From Chloroflexota bacterium (GTDB taxonomy: Bacteria > Chloroflexota > Anaerolineae > Anaerolineales > UBA4823): a stretch of 39,215 nt of DNA. The notes below the pieces were generated by a model. That model saw nothing but the letters and a program-made list of their open reading frames with translations, was not told the origin of the DNA and searched no databases. This document shows, in pieces, positions 1 to 7,238 of this stretch; position 1 is the first letter of the stretch, and each line of letters begins with the position of its first letter. Location of the stretch: the NCBI GenBank assembly GCA_023395675.1, contig JAEWYL010000139.1, positions 1-39,215 of the forward strand, in the 5' to 3' direction. The translations under genes were made by a program, and so were the position numbers.

Positions 1-44
1 GGATAAGTGGCCGGGGGTGGTTTTCCCCCGTCCACTTATCCACA
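1..44. repeat. Intergenic hairpin overlapping a DnaA-box-like 9-mer
   Basis: A 10-bp perfect inverted repeat (GGATAAGTGG at 1-10, CCACTTATCC at 32-41) encloses a second stem of CGGGGG with CCCCCG. The right arm runs into TTATCCACA at 36-44, which equals the consensus DnaA box. A single box inside a hairpin does not make an origin. The structure may be a terminator or dispersed repeat belonging to a gene left of the window. No gene is visible in 1-128. Confidence 0.5.
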
Positions 45-128
45 ACCGATCTTCCGGTTTTCAACGTTCAGAGGATACTTACCAGAAATTACAGAAAGAC
101 CCTTGCGCTATCCATATCTCGACGTGAT

Positions 129-452
129 TCAGACATGGATTAATGTCCTCTCGATATCCCTGACGATATGCGCCCGCCTGGGGTTTGCCGCACTGCGTTT
201 CAGGCTTTCAAAAGTAGTGATATCCACCTCGCGTCCAAGGGTCTCTTCCAGATGGTAAGCCAGCCGGACGAAATCGAGCCCCAATGGTTTCGAGAGCTGG
301 ACCAGGATATCGACATCACTCTCCTCGGCCTGCGTATTTTTTGCGAAGGAGCCGTACACAGCCAGCCTATCGACGCCAAAGCGGTCTTTAAGATACGGCA
401 TTTCCTGGCGCAAGACGGACAGGATTTCCTCTCGAGTTCTGGCTCTTTTCAT
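129..452 (-). CDS. MNT-type nucleotidyltransferase domain protein (putative antitoxin)
   Basis: A 107-residue protein of the minimal nucleotidyltransferase (MNT) family. The core signature is visible: GSF at residues 34-36, then D46 and D48 in SDVDILV, and a third acidic residue near D77 (EVDIT). Members of this family often pair with a HEPN toxin and act as antitoxins, some by adding AMP to the toxin. No HEPN-like frame follows in the 128 bases left before the window edge, so it appears orphan here. The start at 452 (MKRARTREE) was chosen because the domain begins there; a longer reading to 560 would run into the dispersed repeat. The family call is firm; the role is inferred. Confidence 0.8.
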   Translation of the reverse strand: MKRARTREEILSVLRQEMPYLKDRFGVDRLAVYGSFAKNTQAEESDVDILVQLSKPLGLDFVRLAYHLEETLGREVDITTFESLKRSAANPRRAHIVRDIERTLIHV

Positions 453-490
453 CTGAGACCCGCTTTCTCTATCTACATATGGCCTGGTAC

Positions 491-597
491 TTAGTGGTCT
501 TCTCGCTAAATAATGAAGAACTGTTTGATGAGTGATTGTGGGGCGGACCCCCTCAACCACTCATCAAACAAAACTCACCGACTTAGCGAGAGAGCCA
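491..597. repeat. Nested-hairpin dispersed element, copy 1
   Basis: A ~107-bp element with three nested inverted repeats. The outer arms AGTGGTCTTCTCGCTAA (493-509) and TTAGCGAGAGAGCCACT (583-599) pair with one mismatch and two wobbles. The middle stem is TGTTTGATGAGTG with CACTCATCAAACA. The tip is GGGG/CCCC. A second copy lies at 25443-25549 with roughly 80% identity by eye. The middle stem carries a paired T-A to C-G change between copies, so the fold itself seems to be kept. It could be a MITE/REP-like element or a structured RNA. Confidence 0.8.
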
Positions 598-659
598 CTC
601 GGCAGGGAATAATCCCACATTATGCTCCTTAATGATTATACGCGTGAAGACTTAAATAA

Positions 660-686
660 TAAAGCCGCTCCTGTGGAGCGACTTTA
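660..686 (-). terminator. Rho-independent terminator after the tRNA gene
   Basis: On the minus strand an 11-bp stem (AAAGTCGCTCC / GGAGCGGCTTT, one G-T pair, ACA loop) is followed by ATTATTT. It begins five bases after the tRNA discriminator base, which fits termination of the tRNA transcript. Confidence 0.75.
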
Positions 687-689
687 GAA

Positions 690-761
690 TGGGCCCGGCA
701 GGATTCGAACCTGCGACCAAGCGGTTATGAGCCGCGCGCTCTGCCGCTGAGCTACGGGCCC
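690..761 (-). tRNA. tRNA with CAT anticodon (Met or lysidine-modified Ile2)
   Basis: The minus strand folds as a full cloverleaf: acceptor GGGCCCG/CGGGCCC, D-stem GCTC/GAGC, anticodon loop CTCATAA, T-arm GCAGG-TTCGAAT-CCTGC, discriminator A at 690. CCA is not encoded. The anticodon is CAT. The elongator features exclude initiator tRNA: there is no unpaired first base and no GGG/CCC anticodon stem. The variable loop TGGTC resembles the Ile2 tRNA read by TilS as I recall it, so Ile2 and elongator Met are both possible. The top pair of the anticodon stem is a C-T mismatch. Confidence 0.93.
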
Positions 762-777
762 CCTGTGTGCTCTGCGA

Positions 778-807
778 ATTATAGTGCATCCGCCCTTGCT
801 GTGTCAA
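778..807 (-). promoter_or_regulatory. Sigma-70-type promoter of the tRNA gene
   Basis: Reading leftward, TTGACA (802-807) and TATAAT (778-783) are separated by 18 bases. Both hexamers match the consensus fully. Transcription would begin near 771, about ten bases before the tRNA 5' end. Confidence 0.85.
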
Positions 808-826
808 ACGGTACCCTCTGGATGTT

Positions 827-859
827 AGACCTTGAAGGTCTTCAAGACCTTCAAGGTCT
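827..859. repeat. Double palindrome AGACCTT(S)AAGGTCT
   Basis: The 33 bases form a 16-bp perfect inverted repeat around one central base. Each half also contains the 15-mer palindrome AGACCTT-G/C-AAGGTCT. It sits in the gene-free stretch 808-1012. This could be a dispersed intergenic repeat or a protein-binding site. No other copy was noticed in this window. Confidence 0.7.
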
Positions 860-1012
860 ATTGCCCGCGCCCGGTTCGCGCCGGCCGCACTCTCATCCTG
901 CTCTCATCCCTGCCCGGAACTTTCTCTCCTCCTTCGCCGTCTTGAGACCAGAGGGGCTGACCATCCGGTAGGCCCTGCGGTAGGAATGGTACGGGAGAGA
1001 AGGAGGTGTGAG

Positions 1013-1198
1013 ATGCGCGAGATGATCGGCCTGTTCTTATTCTTTGCCCTGGTCGGGCTGGTGCACGTGGTATTTATCAATGCGGTGTTCAAAGCTGCCC
1101 GCCGCGGGCCCTCGCAGCCGCCCCGGAAGGCTGGGGAGGACGAACCGCCCCGGCGCAGCCTGCCCGGGCGGCTGCTGCGCCTGCTCCCCAGCCGCTGA
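1013..1198 (+). CDS. Small single-pass membrane protein, unknown function
   Basis: A 61-residue protein with one hydrophobic helix at about residues 5-25 (IGLFLFFALVGLVHVVFI) followed by a basic, proline-rich tail (RRGPSQPPRK, LPGRLLRLLPSR). The start is well supported: AGGAGG at 1001-1006 lies six bases before the ATG. The gene stands alone between the double palindrome and a strong GC-rich hairpin, so it is probably monocistronic. I do not recognise a family. The tail would be expected on the cytoplasmic side from its positive charge. Confidence 0.6.
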   Translation: MREMIGLFLFFALVGLVHVVFINAVFKAARRGPSQPPRKAGEDEPPRRSLPGRLLRLLPSR

Positions 1199-1217
1199 GA
1201 CGGGCGGCAGTCCTCCC

Positions 1218-1263
1218 CTCCGCCGGAGCCGGCCACGCCGCGGCCGCTCCGGCGGAGCGCTTT
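1218..1263 (+). terminator. GC-rich hairpin terminator
   Basis: A perfect 12-bp stem (CTCCGCCGGAGC at 1218-1229, GCTCCGGCGGAG at 1246-1257), extended inside by CGGCC/GGCC, is followed by CGCTTT. It separates the small membrane gene from the MutS-like gene. The T-run is short. Confidence 0.6.
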
Positions 1264-1282
1264 AACCCCCCGCTTTGTCGAG

Positions 1283-1295
1283 TATACTTGTGACG
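1283..1295 (+). promoter_or_regulatory. TATACT -10 box, leaderless-type promoter
   Basis: TATACT (1283-1288) ends seven bases before the ATG at 1296, with no Shine-Dalgarno between them and no clear -35. Transcription would start at or next to the A of ATG. The same 7-base spacing occurs at 4529 and 13855. Confidence 0.55.
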
Positions 1296-3251
1296 ATGAT
1301 CGATCCTGCAAAAAGCGCCAGGCTGAACGTCCTGGACCGCCAGGTGGCGCGCCTGGACCGCCGCCTGAAGGTGCTGGACCGCCTGGACGGCAGTTTCTTC
1401 TGGCTGCGCCTGGGTGTGCTGCTGGCGGGCGGGCTGGCCGCCTTCCTGGCCTATCTCACCGGCGAGGCCTGGGCCGTGGCGGCCTGCCTGCTGGTTTTCT
1501 CCGCCCTGTTCTCGGTGGTGGTCTTTTTCCACCGCCGCCTGGACCGGGCTCGCCTGCGCTTTCGCCTGGCCCGGCGCCAGTTCTCCGAAATGTCCGCCCG
1601 CGCCCGCCTGGACTGGGAGGCCATCCCCGCCCGGGAAGCGCCCGGCGTGGAAGCCCCCGGGGAGAGCGATCCGGCGGCCCCGCCCGCCCGGCACCCCTTC
1701 GCCAACGACCTGGACCTGCACGGCGAGCGCTCCCTTCACCAGCTCATCGACACGGCTTTCTCCCGGGGCGGGAGCCTGCGCCTGCTCTCCTGGCTGCTGG
1801 CGCCCATCCCCGATCCGGCGCGCATCCGCGAGCGGCAGGCGTCCGTGCAGGAGCTGCAGCCCCTCACCGGGTTCCGCCTGCGCCTGGCCCTCAGCGGCGG
1901 GCTGGTCTCGCGCGGGAAAACGGGCGCACGCTGGGACGGGGAGGCGGTGCTGCGCTGGCTGGGCCTGCCCCCCACCTGGGCGGGCGGCGCGCAGGCCTCC
2001 CCCGCGCCGCAGCCCGAAGCTGCTCCGGCGCGCGCTGTCCCAACACGCACTTTGCGCCCCGCCCTCCTCTGGCTGGCTTCGCTGGCCCTGCTCAACGCGC
2101 TGCTCTTCGTCCTGTACCTCTGGGGGCTGCTCCCGCCGCTGTGGATCCTGTCCTTCGCTCTCTATTTCGTCTCCTACATTTATAAATACAGGGACCTGGG
2201 GGATACCTTCGATGAGGCCTACGACCTCTCGCAGTCGCTGGAGCGCTTCCGGGCAGTGCTGGTTTTCCTGGAGCGCTACCCCTACCGCCCGGGCAGCCGC
2301 CTGGCGCAGCTCTGCGCCCCGTTCTGGTCCCCCACCCGGCGCCCCTCCGCCAGGCTGCGCGCCATCCTGCTCATTGCTTCTGCCGCCAGCCTGAAGCAGA
2401 ACCCCTTTATCTGGATGATCCTCAACGCCCTGGGCCCCTGGGACCTGTATTTCGCCCACCGCCTGAACGGGTTCAAGGAGGAGCTGCGCTCCCTGCTCCC
2501 CGCCTGGCTGGAAGCCTGGTACGAGCTGGAGGCCCTCTGCTCCCTGGCGAACTTCGCCTACCTGAACCCCGAATACCGCTTCCCCGAGCTGCGCGAGGCC
2601 GCGGGCGAAAACGGGCCGGTTTTCACCGCCGCGGGCCTGGGGCACCCGCTCCTGCCCGCCGCGGCGAAGGTCTGCAACGACTTCCGTCTGGAGCGGCTGG
2701 GGCAGGCCGCCATCATCACCGGCAGCAATATGTCCGGAAAGTCCACCTTTCTGCGCACCCTGGGCATCAACCTGGTCCTGGCCCAGGCGGGCGCGCCGGT
2801 GAACGCCTCCAACCTGGTCTCCATGCCCTTCCGGCTGTTCACCAGCATCGCCGTGAGCGACTCGCTCGCCGACGGCATCTCCTATTTCTACGCCGAGGTG
2901 CGCCGCCTGCGGGCCCTGCTGGACGCGCTGGAAGAGCGCTCTGGCCCGCCGGTGTTCTACCTGATTGACGAGATCTTCCGCGGCACCAACAATCGCGAGC
3001 GGCAGATCGGCAGCCGGGCCTTCGTGCGCGCCCTGGTGGGCGGGCGCGGAGCCGGGGCGATCTCCACCCACGACCTGGAGCTGGTCAACCTGGCGCAGGA
3101 GCTGCCGGGGGTCTTCAACTACCATTTCCGAGAAGAAGTGCAGGACGCCCGCCTGGCCTTCGATTACACCCTGCGCTCCGGCCCCAGCCCCACCACCAAC
3201 GCCCTGCGCATCATGGCGCTGGAAGGCCTGCCGGTGCAGGCGGAGAGCTGA
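1296..3251 (+). CDS. Membrane-anchored MutS-family ATPase
   Basis: A 651-residue protein with a C-terminal MutS-type ABC ATPase: Walker A GSNMSGKST at 476-484, the segment SDSLADGISYFYAEV, Walker B YLIDE at 555-559 followed by IFRGTNNRER, and the STHD switch motif. The N-terminal half has two hydrophobic helices at about 37-80 and two more at about 255-300, and lacks the mismatch-recognition domain of MutS. It is therefore a MutS-related membrane protein, not canonical mismatch repair MutS; its substrate is unknown. The ATG at 1296 was chosen because the TATACT box predicts a transcript starting there. Its stop lies four bases before the next gene, so the two are probably cotranslated. Confidence 0.82.
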   Translation: MIDPAKSARLNVLDRQVARLDRRLKVLDRLDGSFFWLRLGVLLAGGLAAFLAYLTGEAWAVAACLLVFSALFSVVVFFHRRLDRARLRFRLARRQFSEMSARARLDWEAIPAREAPGVEAPGESDPAAPPARHPFANDLDLHGERSLHQLIDTAFSRGGSLRLLSWLLAPIPDPARIRERQASVQELQPLTGFRLRLALSGGLVSRGKTGARWDGEAVLRWLGLPPTWAGGAQASPAPQPEAAPARAVPTRTLRPALLWLASLALLNALLFVLYLWGLLPPLWILSFALYFVSYIYKYRDLGDTFDEAYDLSQSLERFRAVLVFLERYPYRPGSRLAQLCAPFWSPTRRPSARLRAILLIASAASLKQNPFIWMILNALGPWDLYFAHRLNGFKEELRSLLPAWLEAWYELEALCSLANFAYLNPEYRFPELREAAGENGPVFTAAGLGHPLLPAAAKVCNDFRLERLGQAAIITGSNMSGKSTFLRTLGINLVLAQAGAPVNASNLVSMPFRLFTSIAVSDSLADGISYFYAEVRRLRALLDALEERSGPPVFYLIDEIFRGTNNRERQIGSRAFVRALVGGRGAGAISTHDLELVNLAQELPGVFNYHFREEVQDARLAFDYTLRSGPSPTTNALRIMALEGLPVQAES

Positions 3252-3255
3252 GGCG

Positions 3256-4512
3256 GTGCCCGCCAGCTCATCCCGGCCGCTGCCCGCCCTGCCGCTGCCC
3301 GAACCGCTGCGCGGCGAGGAGGAGGGCACCTTCGCCCACCACACGGTCGCCTTGCGCCTGCCGGAGATCGGGCGCCGCACGCTGGCCGAGAACGACTTTT
3401 CGCCCGAGCGCGCCCGCCGGCTGCAGGCCCTGATCGACGAGCTGCCCCAGGGCCAGGTGCGCCCGCTGCAGGACCGCGCCGCCCCCGACAGCCAGGCCTG
3501 GGCGGCTTACTGCGCCCCCTACCTGGGCCAGAGCTGGCTGCAGGTCCCCTGGTTCTTCGCCGAGAACTATTTTTACCGCCGCCTGCTGGAAGCGGTGGAC
3601 TATTTCATCTCCGGCCAGGACCCTTTCACCCTGCAGAAGCGCCTGGGGCTGGAGACCAGCGCGCAGGCCATCGTGCAGCTCTGCGCAGGACAGCCGGCCC
3701 GTATAGAGGCGCTGAACGCTCCGGCCCGCGACACGCGCCTCGCCGCCGTCCAGGACCTGTTCTTGCTGAGCCTGTGGGGCAACCAGGCGGACCTGAGCTT
3801 GTGGCCAGCAGGCTCTCCCGGTGCAAGCCGCGGGCCCGCAGGCCGCGAGGTCTCGAACGCTCGCCTGGTGGTGGACCACTCGGCCGCCCTCGCCGCCCAC
3901 CTGCTGCCCCTGCCCGCTCCGGGAATGCCGGCGCCGCAGCCCCTGCGCCTCGATCTGCTCCTGGACAACGCCGGGCTGGAGCTGGTGAACGACCTGCTCC
4001 TGGCGGACGCCCTGCTGCAGGCCGGTCTGGCGCGGGAGGTGCGCCTGCACGCCAAAGCGCACCCTACCTTTGTCTCCGACGCGCTCCCGGCGGACGTGCT
4101 CTCCACCTTCGATTTTCTACTCCGCCTTCCGGAGCCCGCCGCCCGCCAGGTGGGGATGCGCTTGTACCGCCGGCTGGAGGACGGGCGGCTGCGCCTGCGC
4201 TCCGACTTTTTCTGGAATTCACCCCTGCCCGCCTGGGAACTGCCCCCGGAGCTGAGGGAGGAGCTGGCGGGCTCGAACCTGGTGATCGGCAAGGGCGACG
4301 CCAATTACCGGCGCATCCTCGGCGACCGGCACTGGCCCTTTGAAACGCCCCTGGAGGCGATCACCGCCTACCGGCCCGCGCCCTTGGCGGCGCTGCGCGT
4401 CTGCAAATCGGAGGTGGCCGCAGGCCTGCAGGCGGGGCAGGCCGTCCGCCTCCAGGCTCTGGACCCGGATTGGATGGTAAACGGGCTCTGGGGTATGATC
4501 CAATTCGCGTAA
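3256..4512 (+). CDS. DUF89/ARMT1-like damage-control phosphatase
   Basis: A 418-residue protein of the DUF89 family, metal-dependent phosphatases proposed to remove damaged phosphometabolites. Family motifs visible near the C-terminus are LLDNAGLELVNDLLL, LHAKAHPTFVSDALP and SNLVIGKGDANYRRILGD; these supply the metal-binding Asp and Asn residues and the Lys. The N-terminal segment PWFFAENYFYRRLLEAVDYF is typical of the ARMT1-like branch. GTG at 3256 is preferred, with GGAGAG eight bases upstream inside the end of the MutS-like gene. The frame stays open further left, but that part lies antiparallel-free inside the MutS gene and is not needed. Substrate unknown. Confidence 0.8.
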   Translation: MPASSSRPLPALPLPEPLRGEEEGTFAHHTVALRLPEIGRRTLAENDFSPERARRLQALIDELPQGQVRPLQDRAAPDSQAWAAYCAPYLGQSWLQVPWFFAENYFYRRLLEAVDYFISGQDPFTLQKRLGLETSAQAIVQLCAGQPARIEALNAPARDTRLAAVQDLFLLSLWGNQADLSLWPAGSPGASRGPAGREVSNARLVVDHSAALAAHLLPLPAPGMPAPQPLRLDLLLDNAGLELVNDLLLADALLQAGLAREVRLHAKAHPTFVSDALPADVLSTFDFLLRLPEPAARQVGMRLYRRLEDGRLRLRSDFFWNSPLPAWELPPELREELAGSNLVIGKGDANYRRILGDRHWPFETPLEAITAYRPAPLAALRVCKSEVAAGLQAGQAVRLQALDPDWMVNGLWGMIQFA

Positions 4513-4528
4513 CTTCTCCCCCTTTTGG

Positions 4529-4541
4529 TAGAATTTCAAGC
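4529..4541 (+). promoter_or_regulatory. TAGAAT -10 box, leaderless-type promoter
   Basis: TAGAAT (4529-4534) ends exactly seven bases before the ATG at 4542. There is no ribosome-binding site and no -35 hexamer. It would give the molybdoenzyme gene its own transcript despite closeness to the preceding gene. Confidence 0.5.
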
Positions 4542-5594
4542 ATGGGGTTTTCCATGCTGCGCTTCGTGAACGCCTTTCTGCTGGCTGCAGTGGTCGCGCT
4601 CACTCTGAGCGGCCTGTACGGCCTGTTCTGGACGCTGAACGGCTGGGTGTTCGATCTGCACCGCGCGGCGGGCTGGGCGCTGCTCGCCGCGCTGCCCGCC
4701 AAGGCGCTCATCTCATTCCGCTCGCTGCGCCGCCGGCTGGGCCCGGGGCGGGAGGGCGGGCGTGAAGGCTGGGCCCTGGGGGTCTCGCTGCTGCTCTCGG
4801 GGGCGCTGCTGGTCGTATTGGGGCTGGGCCTGCTCTGGCCCCTGCGGCTTGGGCCCGCGATCTACCCCCTGCGCCAGACCGCCGTCTCCTGGCACTGGAT
4901 GCTGGCCCTGGGGCTGCTGCTGCCCTTTGTCCTGCACGTGCTCCTGCGCTGGCCGCGCCCCCGGCGCAGCGATCTGCTCTCCCGCAGGGCCGCGCTGCGC
5001 CTGGCCGGGTTGAGCGCCGCGGCGCTGGCGGGCTGGCGGCTGGTGGAGGCCCTGGCGGAGGCGCGCGCAGAGGCGGAGTCCCCGCGGCGCATCAGCGGCT
5101 CGCGCCGGGAAGGGGCGTTCTCCGGCAACCGCTTCCCCGTCACCCACAGCCGCGAGGCCGCCCCGGTGGACCCGGACGAATGGCGGCTGGAGGTGCAGGG
5201 CGCGGCCTCGGGGCCGCGCAGCTATACTTATGCGGAGCTGCTAACGCTGCCGCAGGAGGAGACGGTGGCCTCCCTCGACTGCACCCTGGGCTGGTACACG
5301 GTGCAGAACTGGCAGGGGGTGCGTTTGCTCTCGCTGTTGGGGTCTGAGGGCATGGAGAGCCCGCCGGATCAAGACGGCAGGCCCGGGTTTGGCCTGGGGG
5401 TCTGGCTGGAATCGGTCACCGGGTACGCCCACTTCCTGCCGGCGGCGGAGGCCCGCCTGGTCCTGCTTGCCACGCACGTGGGCGGCGAGACGCTGGAGCA
5501 CCTGCACGGTTATCCCCTGCGGGCGGTGGTCCCCACCCGCAGGGGCTGGTTTTGGGTGAAGTGGATCCGGAAGATCGAGCTCGTGAGCCTGTGA
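4542..5594 (+). CDS. Membrane-anchored sulfite-oxidase-family molybdopterin oxidoreductase
   Basis: A 350-residue fusion. Residues 1-145 hold about four membrane helices with histidines in or near them (DLHRAAGW, SWHWMLALG, VLHVLL) that could bind haem b. Next comes SRRAALRLAG at 147-156 followed by a hydrophobic stretch, which looks like an internal twin-arginine signal. Residues 205-350 are a sulfite oxidase/YedY-like molybdopterin domain with the expected Mo-ligand cysteine C247 in LDCTLGWYTVQNWQG, and HGYPLRAVVP and WVKWIRKIEL near the end. The catalytic domain should face outside, taking electrons to or from the membrane part. The substrate is unknown; MsrPQ-type repair of oxidised proteins is one possibility. 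Start chosen at 4542 from the -10 spacing. Confidence 0.82.
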   Translation: MGFSMLRFVNAFLLAAVVALTLSGLYGLFWTLNGWVFDLHRAAGWALLAALPAKALISFRSLRRRLGPGREGGREGWALGVSLLLSGALLVVLGLGLLWPLRLGPAIYPLRQTAVSWHWMLALGLLLPFVLHVLLRWPRPRRSDLLSRRAALRLAGLSAAALAGWRLVEALAEARAEAESPRRISGSRREGAFSGNRFPVTHSREAAPVDPDEWRLEVQGAASGPRSYTYAELLTLPQEETVASLDCTLGWYTVQNWQGVRLLSLLGSEGMESPPDQDGRPGFGLGVWLESVTGYAHFLPAAEARLVLLATHVGGETLEHLHGYPLRAVVPTRRGWFWVKWIRKIELVSL

Positions 5595-5624
5595 GCGAAT
5601 CAAAATACCTGCCCGCCGGGTGGT

Positions 5625-6596
5625 TTACTGCGACCATTCCGTGGGGCTGCGTTCCCAGCGGTGCTGGCGCAGCCGGGCGTGCAGCGCCTCCGGTAGCGGG
5701 CCGGCAGCGGAGGCCGCCAGATTGGTCTCCACGTGGCTCAACTTGCGCATCCCAGGGATAACGGTGCTCACATCGGGGTTGTTCAGGATGAACCGCAGGG
5801 CCATCTCGGGCATGTTCATGCCCGCGGGGATCAGCGGCCTGAGCGCTTCGGCGCGCTCGACGCTCTGCTTCAGGTTTTCCGGCACGAAATAGCTGTTGCG
5901 CCAGTCTCCTTCAGGCCAGCGGCTCTCCAGGGTGAGGTTCCCGGTCAGGCTGCCCTCGTCAAAGGGGACGCGCGCGATCACCGCCACATCCATCTCGCGG
6001 CAGGCGGGGAAAAGCTCGTCCTCCGGGTTCTGGTCGAAAATATTGTAGATCACCTGCACCGCGTCGATCAGGCCCGAACGCACCGCCCGCACCCCGTTCC
6101 AGGGCTCCCAGCGGTTGATGCTGACCCCCACCGCCCGGATCACCCCCTCCCGCCGCAGGTCGTCCAGGGCCTGCGCCCAGCCTGCCTGCTCCACCCAGTC
6201 GTCCTCCCAGGTGTGAAACTGGATCAGGTCCACGCTCTCCAGGCCCAGGTTCTCCAGGCTGGTGTACAGGCTGGCCTTGATATAAGCCGGGGGATAGTTC
6301 TCCTCCAGGGTGAAGCCGCGCCGGCTGGGCCAGCGGCGGCTTTTGGGCGGGATCTTGGTGGCGGTGTACAGCCGGCGCTCCGGGTTTTCCCGTACCAGCC
6401 GCCCCAGCAGCCGCTCGCTGCGCCCCTCGCCATACGCCAGGGCGGTATCGAAGAAGTTGCAGCCCAGCTCTAGCGAGCGCTGCAGCGAGGCGAACGAGGC
6501 GTCGTCATCCGATCCGCTCCAGCCCCCCATCCCCCACATCCCGTAGCCGATCTCGCTGACCATCCACCCGGTCCTTCCGAAACGGCGGTAGTTCAT
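5625..6596 (-). CDS. Aldo/keto reductase
   Basis: A 323-residue NAD(P)H-dependent aldo/keto reductase. The catalytic tetrad is visible: D50 and Y55 in FFDTALAYGEG, K81 in TATKIPP, and H128 in LIQFHTW. The N-terminus (YRRFGRTGWMVSEIGYG) and the C-terminal cofactor region (VSTVIPGMRKLSHVETN) are typical of the family. Length is normal. AGGAGGT lies about six bases upstream of the ATG, so the start is well supported. It converges with the molybdoenzyme gene, leaving only 30 bases between stops. Family certain; substrate not predictable. Confidence 0.93.
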   Translation of the reverse strand: MNYRRFGRTGWMVSEIGYGMWGMGGWSGSDDDASFASLQRSLELGCNFFDTALAYGEGRSERLLGRLVRENPERRLYTATKIPPKSRRWPSRRGFTLEENYPPAYIKASLYTSLENLGLESVDLIQFHTWEDDWVEQAGWAQALDDLRREGVIRAVGVSINRWEPWNGVRAVRSGLIDAVQVIYNIFDQNPEDELFPACREMDVAVIARVPFDEGSLTGNLTLESRWPEGDWRNSYFVPENLKQSVERAEALRPLIPAGMNMPEMALRFILNNPDVSTVIPGMRKLSHVETNLAASAAGPLPEALHARLRQHRWERSPTEWSQ

Positions 6597-6644
6597 GCTG
6601 CACCTCCTGCGCAGGCGTACGCTTCTCCGGCTCTAAAAATGACG

Positions 6645-7238
6645 CTAGCTCTCCCTGGGGAAGTCCGGCTGGATGCTCGCCGGGTGGATGGCATGCGGGC
6701 GGCTCAGGCGCAGCTCGTCCACCCGTTTAATCACCCGGGTATACGGCCCCCGCAGGCCGGCCGTGAGTTCCATGACCCCGTCCACCGTTTCGGGGCTCGG
6801 ATCCCCGGGGATCGAATGCAGCCCGGCCACCAGGTCGGCGATACGGTCGCTGTACTCCATCAGGCATTCCTCCAGCGCCTCGTCCTCCAGGGCTTCCGCC
6901 AGGGCCATCAAGTGGGCGTTTTCCATCAGGGGGGCGATCACTTTCTGGACGGGCGGGGCGTTCCAGGCCTCCACCGAGAGGATATCATCGAGCTTCAAGG
7001 AGAGCCCGGCTGCCCAGAGATACACCCGGGTCGCCAGTTCCTCAATCTGCCCCAGCCTTCTCAAAAACAGCTCTCGCTCCTCCTGCCGGCGCTCATCCGC
7101 CTGGCGGACCTGCAGCTCCCACTGGCGCTTTCGCTCTTCGCTGCGCATGTGCAGCAGGTAGATGAGGGCGGTGGTGAGCCCGGAGGCGGTCAGCGCGATC
7201 AGCGCTCCGAGGATCAGGTTGAAAGTTTCCAGCGTCAT
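6645..7238 (-). CDS. Uncharacterised membrane-anchored coiled-coil protein
   Basis: A 197-residue protein. One membrane helix at about residues 8-29 (ILGALIALTASGLTTALIYL) is followed by a strongly charged helical stretch (about 32-65; RSEERKRQWE, RRQEERELFL) expected to form a coiled coil, then a mostly helical acidic domain. GGAGGG sits about nine bases before the ATG. It lies 48 bases upstream of the aldo/keto reductase in the same direction, so the two may be one operon. I recognise no domain. The layout resembles membrane-tethered scaffolding or sensing proteins, but that is only shape. Confidence 0.65.
   Translation of the reverse strand: MTLETFNLILGALIALTASGLTTALIYLLHMRSEERKRQWELQVRQADERRQEERELFLRRLGQIEELATRVYLWAAGLSLKLDDILSVEAWNAPPVQKVIAPLMENAHLMALAEALEDEALEECLMEYSDRIADLVAGLHSIPGDPSPETVDGVMELTAGLRGPYTRVIKRVDELRLSRPHAIHPASIQPDFPRES

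Noticed and set aside
36..44. TTATCCACA as a replication-origin signal
   Set aside because: Only one perfect box, inside a hairpin, with no cluster, no AT-rich unwinding region and no dnaA/dnaN gene in view.
1089..3380. A 763-codon open frame on the minus strand opposite the MutS-like gene
   Set aside because: Its translation is Gly/Gln/Arg-rich low complexity, typical of the antisense of GC-rich codons; the plus strand has clear MutS motifs.
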